Of a stretch of 13,583 nucleotides of DNA, positions 1 to 5,902 are shown piece by piece (position 1 is the stretch's first letter; the number at the start of each line of letters is the position of its first letter). Source of the stretch: Kmv42 sp040757455 (lineage in GTDB: Bacteria > Nitrospirota > Thermodesulfovibrionia > Thermodesulfovibrionales > SM23-35); assembly GCA_040757455.1 (NCBI GenBank), contig JBFLXE010000070.1, positions 1 to 13,583 on the forward strand, given 5' to 3'. The notes below the pieces were generated by a model that saw only the letters and a program-made list of their open reading frames with translations, ran no database searches and had not been told where the DNA came from. Position numbers and translations under genes: made by a program.

Positions 1-27
1 TTGAGGTGATTGCTGCATTCCCATCAT
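1..27 (-). CDS. possible 5' end of a gene leaving the window (first 9 codons)
   Basis: An ATG at 25-27 opens a frame that stays open to the window edge and reads MMGMQQSPQ. It is preceded by an AGGAGA ribosome-binding sequence at 36-41, 8 bases upstream, and by a TATAAT box at 62-67. Only nine codons are visible, so no function can be given and codon statistics are useless. Its strand matches the rest of the window, and it would follow the zinc dehydrogenase gene after a 141-base gap. It could also be a chance start. Confidence 0.35.
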
Positions 28-62
28 GTCTCTCTTCTCCTCATATTGTGATGAATGCAGCA
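11..62. repeat. perfect 10-base inverted repeat around a ribosome site and start codon
   Basis: TGCTGCATTC at 11-20 is the exact reverse complement of GAATGCAGCA at 53-62. The 32 bases between the arms hold the ribosome-binding sequence (36-41) and start codons (22-27) of the possible gene at the window edge. One arm touches the possible -10 box. It may be a protein-binding site or an mRNA structure; its function is inferred from position only. Confidence 0.5.
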
Positions 63-67
63 TTATA
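62..67 (-). promoter_or_regulatory. possible -10 box upstream of the gene starting at 27
   Basis: The minus strand carries a perfect TATAAT here. The sequence 17 bases further upstream reads TAGAAC, which matches the -35 consensus at only three of six positions, so the call rests on the -10 box and the downstream ribosome site. The last base of the box overlaps an inverted repeat (11-20 with 53-62). Confidence 0.3.
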
Positions 68-168
68 AACTTATTCAATTTTTTGTTCTACGATTATTTG
101 GGCAACAGCCTGTGTAGACCTGACCCTATTGCCTACGGATATCTTGAACTGATGATTTTCGGAATATT

Positions 169-1188
169 TTAATATTGATCGTCCGGAACAATTACAACCT
201 TCAAGGAGTTTGCCTCCGTAGCTAATTTAAATCCTTGCTGAATATCAGAGAGAGGAACTTTGTTCGTAACCATTTTTCTGACATTAATCCTGCCTATGTC
301 GATCAACTCGATTGCCTCCTGAAGATCATGAGGGGAAGCACCATACGAAAAAGTTATGATTATTTCATCTCTCCAGTATCTCAAAGATGGGATGATGATA
401 TCAGTTTGATGTACTGCAAAAAAGAGAATCTTTCCTTTTCTATCGATTGATAATAATGCATTGTCTACTGCTTTAGTAGCTGGAGCACAGACTATGACGA
501 TATCGGCTAATCTACTATCATTAATACTTTTGAGATCATCAACAGAATATTTCTTCGCATCTATAACATGATGAGCACCAAACTCCTTCGCCATGTTGAG
601 TCTGTTTTCATTGATATCCATAGCTATAATTTTTGCTTTTTTAATCTTTGCCAATTGCACCTGTAGAATACCTGCGACACCAGAGCCTATTATCAAGACC
701 GTATGCCCTTCCTGCAATCCTAATTGATTTTGTCCAGCGATTGCACACCCTAAAGGTTCAATCATCGTAGCATCCTCATATGTGATACTATCAGGAAGAA
801 GAAAAGTTCCATATCTGACATTATCGGCGGGTATCCTTATGTATTCTGAGAATCCTCCTGGATCGTAATTTCCAGTATGCATCAATTCGCAGGCAGTATA
901 TTTGCCCTGAAGACAGTAATAGCATTTGTAACAAGGCACGTGGTGTGAGACAAAAACTCTGTCACCTTTTCTTAATCTTTCTATTTTGCTCCCGATCTCG
1001 AAAATCTCACCGGCCATCTCATGACCAAGAAATCGAGGAGCTTTCTTAATCCTGTACCACTCCATAATATCTGTTCCGCAGATTCCACAGGCCTTCATTT
1101 TTACAAGGATTTCTTGATTGGAAATTGTAGGCTTTTGGCGCTCTTCAATCCTTATATCATCGTTGCTGTAATAGACGGCTACTTTCAT
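169..1188 (-). CDS. zinc-dependent alcohol dehydrogenase (MDR superfamily), NAD-linked
   Basis: A medium-chain zinc dehydrogenase of 339 residues, the usual length for the sorbitol/threonine dehydrogenase branch. Catalytic zinc ligands fit Cys37 (in GICGTD), His56-Glu57 (GHE) and Glu144. The structural zinc lobe is intact with Cys86, Cys89, Cys92 and Cys100. The Rossmann motif GSGVAG is at 168-173, and Asp191 at the end of the second strand points to NAD rather than NADP. Expected reaction: oxidation of a secondary alcohol or polyol to a ketone, or the reverse, in the cytoplasm; the substrate cannot be read from sequence. The ATG has a GAGGT ribosome sequence 9 bases upstream. It lies 218 bases downstream of the LsrF-like gene on the same strand and may share its pathway, but a palindromic repeat separates them. 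The coding sequence looks more AT-rich than the genes around 4-6 kb. Confidence 0.9.
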   Translation of the reverse strand: MKVAVYYSNDDIRIEERQKPTISNQEILVKMKACGICGTDIMEWYRIKKAPRFLGHEMAGEIFEIGSKIERLRKGDRVFVSHHVPCYKCYYCLQGKYTACELMHTGNYDPGGFSEYIRIPADNVRYGTFLLPDSITYEDATMIEPLGCAIAGQNQLGLQEGHTVLIIGSGVAGILQVQLAKIKKAKIIAMDINENRLNMAKEFGAHHVIDAKKYSVDDLKSINDSRLADIVIVCAPATKAVDNALLSIDRKGKILFFAVHQTDIIIPSLRYWRDEIIITFSYGASPHDLQEAIELIDIGRINVRKMVTNKVPLSDIQQGFKLATEANSLKVVIVPDDQY

Positions 1189-1280
1189 CTGAAAAATACC
1201 TCATTATTAGTAATTTCCCCTAACACTTATTTAAAAAGGGAAGGAATAGATTTCTTTTAAAAGTTATTCAGGTCTCAACT

Positions 1281-1328
1281 CCCCTTTTATTTCGCCTCGG
1301 CGAATCCGCCTGTGTGCGGAAAAGGGGG
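1281..1328. repeat. 48-base branched palindrome (three-way junction) between aldolase and dehydrogenase genes
   Basis: Outer arms CCCCTTTT (1281-1288) and AAAAGGGG (1320-1327) enclose two smaller hairpins: TTCGCC/GGCGAA at 1291-1304 and TCCGC/GCGGA at 1305-1320 (the final A could belong to either arm). It shares the words TTCGCCTCG, GAATCCGCC and TCCGCCTGT with the larger repeat at 2306-2448, so it is probably the same repeat family. It lacks a following T-run on the minus strand, so it is not a standard intrinsic terminator. It fills part of the 218-base gap 1189-1406; I see nothing else certain in the rest of that gap. Confidence 0.6.
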
Positions 1329-1406
1329 ATGCATGGGAATTACTGATCTTCATAATCATATGTGTTTAGGTATAAGCTTTTATGTAGTCATCAATTTGTA
1401 GAGATG

Positions 1407-2180
1407 TTATTTCTTCGAGTATATCTTGAAAGCTTCCTTTACAGAGGCATTTCTATGGACAATGGCTCTTATTGCCTTAATCATACCGACGGGATTATCG
1501 CTCTGGAATATATTTCTACCCATATCAACCCCTGCTGCTCCTTCTTTGATAGCATCTGCTGTCATTTGCAAAGCATCCTTTTCTGGTATCTTTTTGCCTC
1601 CTGCCATAACAATGGGTACAGGACATCCTTCTACTACTTTGTAGAAATTTTCGCAATAATATGTTTTCACAAAATGTGCTCCCATCTCTGCTGCTATCCT
1701 ACAAGCAAGTGCAAGATATCGTTCGTCCCTTCCCATTTCCTTACCCACTGCTGTTATCGCTAATACAGGCATACCATATCTTTCAGCCTCATTAATCAAT
1801 CTGCCAAGATTTGATATAGTTCGGTCTTCGTTGCCTGCACCTACAAAGATCGACAGCCCAACCCCAAATGCATTAAGTCTTATCGCTTCTTCAACGGATG
1901 TAACGATATCTTCATTTGATAGCTCTCCAAGTATACTTGGGCCACCAGAGACTCTGAGACATATTGGTAAGTCTCTTCTCGGATCAATACAGGTTCTCAG
2001 CATGCCTCTTGTTATAAATAAGCAATCTGCATACGGGATCAACGGATCAACAGTCTTTTTCAGATCTCTCAAACCAGTTGTTGGTCCCTGAAAGTAGCCA
2101 TGATCAACGGCAAGCATGACGGTCTTCCCGGTTTTCGGTTTAATTATACGTGACAGCCTGTTTTTCATTCCAAAATCCAT
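1407..2180 (-). CDS. LsrF/DhnA-type class I aldolase-family enzyme (3-hydroxy-5-phosphonooxypentane-2,4-dione thiolase-like)
   Basis: A 257-residue TIM-barrel enzyme that reads closely like E. coli LsrF, which transfers an acetyl group from phosphorylated autoinducer-2 product to CoA. Shared blocks include SRIIKPKTGKTVMLAVDHGY (9-28 region), QGPTTGL, LGELSNE, RIAAEMGA, AGGKK (193-197) and GVDMGRNIFQSD (217-228). Lys172 in VKTYY fits the active-site lysine, and GRNIF the phosphate site. It lacks the roughly 30-residue N-terminal extension of E. coli LsrF. The wider family also contains fructose-bisphosphate aldolases and the archaeal-type aldolase for aromatic precursors, so the exact substrate is open. 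No other lsr gene is visible. The ATG has AAAGGGGG at 2187-2194, 6 bases upstream, and its own promoter. It sits between phosphofructokinase and a zinc dehydrogenase. Confidence 0.85.
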   Translation of the reverse strand: MDFGMKNRLSRIIKPKTGKTVMLAVDHGYFQGPTTGLRDLKKTVDPLIPYADCLFITRGMLRTCIDPRRDLPICLRVSGGPSILGELSNEDIVTSVEEAIRLNAFGVGLSIFVGAGNEDRTISNLGRLINEAERYGMPVLAITAVGKEMGRDERYLALACRIAAEMGAHFVKTYYCENFYKVVEGCPVPIVMAGGKKIPEKDALQMTADAIKEGAAGVDMGRNIFQSDNPVGMIKAIRAIVHRNASVKEAFKIYSKK

Positions 2181-2209
2181 GACTAGCCCCCTTTGTTAAT
2201 TACTGATGA

Positions 2210-2239
2210 AGTATATAAAAAGAGGTAATTACCTGTCAA
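2210..2239 (-). promoter_or_regulatory. sigma-70-like promoter of the LsrF-like gene with a palindrome in the spacer
   Basis: On the minus strand a perfect -35 TTGACA (2234-2239) is followed by an 18-base spacer and a -10 TATACT (2210-2215). The ribosome sequence and ATG follow about 30 bases downstream. The spacer contains AGGTAATTACCT (2223-2234), a perfect 12-base palindrome that touches the -35 box, in the classic position for a repressor operator. The promoter call is from consensus; regulation is inference. Confidence 0.6.
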
Positions 2240-2305
2240 AAGGACATGTCTAAGAAAAGTAATACCCCAATCCAGCGATAATCACAATAAAGACTTATAT
2301 GTGCG

Positions 2306-2448
2306 GTCATTGCGATCCGCCTGTAGGCGGATCGCAATCTCACTACATAAGACGAGATTGCGGAGCTTGTTCCGAATCCGCCAAAAGCGGAGAGGAATCT
2401 TGCTCCGGGTTTGCTTCGGCTTCGCCTCGCAACTTTACTTGCAATGAC
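2306..2448. repeat. 143-base MITE-like palindromic repeat with terminal inverted repeats
   Basis: The element begins GTCATTGC (2306-2313) and ends GCAATGAC (2441-2448), an exact inverted pair. Inside are a perfect 13-base stem with a 4-base TGTA loop (2309-2338), an inverted pair GCAATCTC/GAGATTGC (2334-2341, 2354-2361), a TCCGC/GCGGA hairpin (2377-2391), and CGGAGC/GCTCCG (2361-2366, 2402-2407). It is non-coding in effect. Repeats with this style (TCATTGCG...GCAATCTC) are common in many bacterial genomes and probably move in trans. I found no clear target-site duplication. It occupies most of the 331-base gap 2181-2511, just downstream of the phosphofructokinase gene; the remainder holds the aldolase promoter. 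Confidence 0.7.
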
Positions 2449-2511
2449 AATTTTTATCGCTGTATTTGGGTAATAGCAAACTATAGAAATGTTGGAGGGA
2501 TTCTTTTTGCC

Positions 2512-3585
2512 TTAATCCCCGAAACTTATACCCAGTGACCTTGCAGTTTGCAGGATATCAGAGTCTTTAGGCACTGATTTCATCTGACCTATGGCATCTT
2601 CAATAGGAATGGAATGAATTTCGGTAGAACGCAATGCCACCATCAAGCCGAATTTGCCTGCCTCAATGAGTCTTATTGCCGCGGTTCCGAATCTCAGGCA
2701 GAGCAGTCTGTCGAAAGTCGTCGGTGCGCCGCCCCTCTGTAAATGCCCCAGGACCATAACCCGCGTCTCTTTTCCCGTCCTCGCTTCGATATCATCGGCA
2801 ACTTTCTTGCCGATACCACCAAGCCGCATTTCTACGGGACTTTTTTCAATAAATGTTGGTTCACCACCGATGGGCTTCGCCCCTTCGGCAGCAACAACGA
2901 TTGCGTAGTCCTGGCCCGTCAGAGCCAATTGCCTTATCTTCCTGCACACCCTTTCAATATCGAAAGGAATCTCAGGTATGAGAATTACATCGGCCGAACC
3001 TGAAACACCTGAATAAAGAGCTATCCATCCTACGTATCTGCCCATGACTTCGACTACCATCACCCTATCATGCGACTTTGCAGTGGTATGAATTTTATCA
3101 ATCGCTTCCGTCGCTGTGCTTACTGCAGTGTCGAACCCGAAGGTTACATCAGTTGAACTGATATCGTTATCTATGGTCTTCGGAATTCCTATAACGGGAA
3201 TTCCCTTCAAAAAGAATTTGTGCGCAATGGTGAGACTTCCGTCTCCACCGATGGCAACAAGCGCATCAAATCCGAGATTCTTGAAATTCGAGACTACGAC
3301 ATCGGAGATGTCATACTCAGCAATGCTTCCGTCTGATTTTTTCTCGATATATCTAAAAGGATTCCCCCTTATTGCAGATCCAAGGATAGTGCCGCCGAGG
3401 TTCGTGATGTCCTTTACAGTGTCCGGGGTCAGATGTACTATTTGCTTTGTGTCGATAAGTCCACGATAACCATATTTGATGCCATAGACTTCCCAACCTT
3501 TTTGATGTGCTGCGAGAACGATACCCCGTATGACTGCATTCAAACCCGGCGCATCTCCACCGCCGGTATTGACTGCTATTTTCAT
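2512..3585 (-). CDS. 6-phosphofructokinase, mixed ATP/PPi signature (group III-like)
   Basis: Phosphorylates fructose 6-phosphate to the 1,6-bisphosphate, the committed step of glycolysis. At 357 residues it is longer than the classic 320-residue bacterial enzyme. The nucleotide loop TGGGDAPGLNA is at 7-17, GGDGS at 113-117, PKTIDND at 135-141 with catalytic Asp139, MGR at 181-183, EGA at 234-236 and QRGGAPTTFDR at 283-293. Glycine in GGDGS (position 104 in E. coli) is the ATP-type residue, whereas lysine in PKTID (position 124) is the residue seen in PPi enzymes and in some ATP-using actinobacterial ones. ATP use is favoured but not certain. The start overlaps the nitroreductase stop in an ATGA (3582-3585), with GAGG 9 bases upstream, so translation is probably coupled. 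Confidence 0.93.
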   Translation of the reverse strand: MKIAVNTGGGDAPGLNAVIRGIVLAAHQKGWEVYGIKYGYRGLIDTKQIVHLTPDTVKDITNLGGTILGSAIRGNPFRYIEKKSDGSIAEYDISDVVVSNFKNLGFDALVAIGGDGSLTIAHKFFLKGIPVIGIPKTIDNDISSTDVTFGFDTAVSTATEAIDKIHTTAKSHDRVMVVEVMGRYVGWIALYSGVSGSADVILIPEIPFDIERVCRKIRQLALTGQDYAIVVAAEGAKPIGGEPTFIEKSPVEMRLGGIGKKVADDIEARTGKETRVMVLGHLQRGGAPTTFDRLLCLRFGTAAIRLIEAGKFGLMVALRSTEIHSIPIEDAIGQMKSVPKDSDILQTARSLGISFGD

Positions 3586-4097
3586 TCCACAACCTCAACC
3601 GCTTCTCTTTTTGACACCCTCTGGGGAGGATTAGGAACCTTAGAGGGATAACCCACAGGCACGATAGCGATTGGCCTCAGATAACGGGGCATACTGAGAA
3701 TCTTTGAGACATCATTCTCGCGGAAGGCACCGATCCAGACTGAACCAAGCCCTTTTTCGTGGGCGACGAGCATCATTCCCATGATACTTGCCGCCACATC
3801 CTCGATGGAATAGAGATTAATTCCCCTTTCTCCGTATTTGTAAGAAATTCTGCTGTCTGTACATCCCACGATAACGAGTGGTGCCTCTGCAATGAAGTTC
3901 TGATTCAGGGCTGCAGCCGCGATCTTTCTCTTAACACTTTCATTCTTCACAAAATAGAATTTTCTTGACTGAAGATTGCCGGCACTCGGAGCCCAGATGA
4001 GAGCTTCCATCAGTTTGTTGATGATTTCCTCCGGGATCTCTCTCTTTTGGAAGTCTCTGATGCTCCGTCTTTCTTTGACTGCTCTAAATATATCCAT
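3582..4097 (-). CDS. nitroreductase-family FMN oxidoreductase
   Basis: A 171-residue flavoprotein of the nitroreductase fold, at the short end for the family. FMN-phosphate contacts fit Arg10-Arg11-Ser12 in the N-terminal RRSIRDF. PSAGNLQ at 37-43 is the typical second flavin motif, GLGSVWIGAF at 116-125 the third, and PVGYP at 147-151 the conserved C-terminal turn. Members reduce nitro compounds, quinones, flavins or other electron acceptors with NAD(P)H as homodimers; the physiological substrate here is unknown. It begins 24 bases after the 46-residue membrane protein and overlaps phosphofructokinase by 4 bases, so it is likely inside one operon. The ribosome sequence before its ATG is weak. 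No residue needed for flavin binding appears lost. Confidence 0.88.
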   Translation of the reverse strand: MDIFRAVKERRSIRDFQKREIPEEIINKLMEALIWAPSAGNLQSRKFYFVKNESVKRKIAAAALNQNFIAEAPLVIVGCTDSRISYKYGERGINLYSIEDVAASIMGMMLVAHEKGLGSVWIGAFRENDVSKILSMPRYLRPIAIVPVGYPSKVPNPPQRVSKREAVEVVE

Positions 4098-4121
4098 TAA
4101 AGTCTCTGACAGAAATTCTGA

Positions 4122-4262
4122 TTACCGACGTCTTCGGGAATCTTTTCTTTTGTTATTATAAGGTATTCTATCACTGAAAAGAATGCGGTAGAAAGAATAG
4201 AAGAAGAGGCCACCCACGACCCCCCAGGCTGTGAGCATGAAGACCCAGCCCTGCCAGTTCAT
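4122..4262 (-). CDS. 46-residue single-pass membrane protein, putative small subunit of the adjacent symporter
   Basis: A short gene starting at an ATG (4260-4262) that overlaps the symporter stop codon in ATGA (4259-4262). A strong GGAGG ribosome sequence (4271-4275) lies 8 bases upstream within the symporter gene. The product starts MNWQGWVFMLTAWGVV, has one hydrophobic helix at about 5-28, and ends in a positively charged tail with a run of four arginines, predicting the C-terminus in the cytoplasm. A longer reading up to 4439 exists, but the part above 4262 runs out of frame through the symporter gene. Some bacterial sodium symporters of this family need a tiny partner of this kind, as in MetP with MetS of Corynebacterium glutamicum. 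The role is inferred from position, size and topology, not sequence identity. Confidence 0.8.
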   Translation of the reverse strand: MNWQGWVFMLTAWGVVGGLFFYSFYRILFSDRIPYNNKRKDSRRRR

Positions 4263-5896
4263 TTTTCCATCCTCCGTCCTCTCCAGACTGCGTAAACAGC
4301 GAAGCACATCACAAAAAATATGGAAATCAGGAAGACCCGCGTCACCCACACAGCCCATCCCATCTCTACGCCCTCTATGCTCATTTTTGAGAGTGCCCCA
4401 CCGTATAATGCCATCATCACTATGTTCTGGTAGACCCATGTCAGCAGGATTGTGCCTAAAAAGAGGGGTGTGATATATTTTGCGGCGTAATAGAAGATGC
4501 GGGGTACTTTTAGTGCTGCTCCCCGGTGCATCTCTTCCCAGGTCTTATCTCCTCCAAAAAGCCACATCATCACAACAACCTCCAGAACTGCCAAAAGGGG
4601 AGGCCCGAACGTCCCGGCCCAGAAATCCATAACCTGCCATCCGCCACGCAGATAAATACAAATGTGGCTGCTCAGAAACCAGAATATGCCCAGGACGATT
4701 GCTGCCTGGCGCCTCGTCAGACTGATCTCATCCTCGAGAAAGGACATCATTGGCTGGGCCATAGCCACTATAGAGGTCAAAGCTGCAAGAAATAGGAGAA
4801 AAAACCAGAGAAAACCCAGAAAATTTCCTGCCGGAAGGAATCCAAATATTGCGGGGATGGATGTGAAGCCGAGAACGAAAGAACCCTGAGATGCGATTAT
4901 CTGAGCCGAGGTAACGCCGAAAAATGCGGCTGCCGCGGGAATTGCAAGAGAGCCTCCGAGAATGACCTCGGCGAACTCATTAGCCGAAGTGGTAGCTAAT
5001 CCTGTCATTACTACATCTTCATCCCTGTAAAGGTATGAAGCGTAACACTGAATTGCACCCATTCCCAGACTCAATGTAAAAAAAACCTGCCCGGCTGCTT
5101 CCAGCCAAGTCTGGGGATCAAGCAAAACGAATACCTCTCTTCCATCCCGTTCTATGAACCATTTTGGTTCCCATAGGAATGCTAGTCCATCCATTGGACC
5201 ATGGTCTGCAGAGATAGGATGGCCCAGGGTGAAAACGCGAATGACGAGCAGAATTGCGATCGCAAAAAGCATGGGCATGGCGATCTTTGCAAGTTTCTCA
5301 ATCCCCTTCGATATCCCTCGCGCGAGCAACAAGATGCTGACCAGAAGAACAGAGATAAATACGAGATACGTAAAAGGCTGTACCTTGAGAAGTTCCCCCT
5401 CCGGCATTCCCGTATAACCATTCCGGAACTCTTCGAAGGGTCGTAACACCATCTCTGAAATTTCCCGGGTGCTTATGCCTGGATGAAGTACTGATTGATC
5501 CACTTTGGGGAGCTGACCTAAAAGACTGTAAATGCCAAAGCCGATAGTCCAGCTGCCTATATATGTGTAATAGATGACTATTATTGTAGGAATGAAAAGA
5601 CCGAACACTCCGAGATATTTTGCGACCGGGTTTTTCCACATTGCCTGAAACATGCCTGGAGTTGTGCCATGTCCTCTCATACCGCCGAAACGGCCCTGCG
5701 TCCACTCGAGCCACATGAGAGGAACTGCCATCAGAATCAAGGTGATGAAATAAGGAATCATGAAGGCCCCACCCCCGTTTCCCGCAGCTTTTCCCGGGAA
5801 GCGGAGGAAATTGCCGAGACCAATGGCGTTTCCGGCCATGGCAAGCACAAGACCTATCTTTGTTTTCCACTGTTCACGCGCTGTTGCATTCTTCAT
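4259..5896 (-). CDS. LeuT-type sodium-dependent amino acid symporter (NSS family)
   Basis: A 545-residue inner-membrane transporter with about 12 helices that imports an amino acid with sodium. It reads very close to LeuT of Aquifex over most of its length, for example NAIGLGNFLRFP at 23-34 and FFTLSLGMGAI at 272-282. Sodium-site residues match: Ala24, Asn29, Thr274 and Asn306 for site 1; Gly22, Ile25, Ala371, Thr374 and Ser375 for site 2. Gate pair Arg32 and Asp424 is kept, as is Glu310, the residue that makes LeuT chloride-independent. Three pocket residues differ: Val104 to Ile106, Phe259 to Met279 and Ile359 to Met379. It is longer than LeuT, partly in the loop after helix 3. The ATG is 6 bases after the universal stress gene stop; its ribosome site is weak. 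A 46-residue partner overlaps its stop. Confidence 0.95.
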   Translation of the reverse strand: MKNATAREQWKTKIGLVLAMAGNAIGLGNFLRFPGKAAGNGGGAFMIPYFITLILMAVPLMWLEWTQGRFGGMRGHGTTPGMFQAMWKNPVAKYLGVFGLFIPTIIVIYYTYIGSWTIGFGIYSLLGQLPKVDQSVLHPGISTREISEMVLRPFEEFRNGYTGMPEGELLKVQPFTYLVFISVLLVSILLLARGISKGIEKLAKIAMPMLFAIAILLVIRVFTLGHPISADHGPMDGLAFLWEPKWFIERDGREVFVLLDPQTWLEAAGQVFFTLSLGMGAIQCYASYLYRDEDVVMTGLATTSANEFAEVILGGSLAIPAAAAFFGVTSAQIIASQGSFVLGFTSIPAIFGFLPAGNFLGFLWFFLLFLAALTSIVAMAQPMMSFLEDEISLTRRQAAIVLGIFWFLSSHICIYLRGGWQVMDFWAGTFGPPLLAVLEVVVMMWLFGGDKTWEEMHRGAALKVPRIFYYAAKYITPLFLGTILLTWVYQNIVMMALYGGALSKMSIEGVEMGWAVWVTRVFLISIFFVMCFAVYAVWRGRRMEK

Positions 5897-5902
5897 GAAA
5901 CT

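Noticed and set aside
1281..1328. Branched palindrome as an intrinsic terminator for the LsrF-like gene
   Set aside because: There is no T-run directly after the stem on the minus strand and the structure is a repeat-family match; it might still slow polymerase.
2299..2538. 79-codon open frame on the plus strand across the gap after phosphofructokinase
   Set aside because: It runs through the palindromic repeat and into the 3' end of the phosphofructokinase gene; its composition follows the hairpins and it has no recognisable domain.
4263..4439. Upstream extension of the 46-residue gene to give a 105-residue protein
   Set aside because: This part lies out of frame within the well-conserved symporter coding region, is not protein-like, and the strong GGAGG sits directly before the inner ATG.
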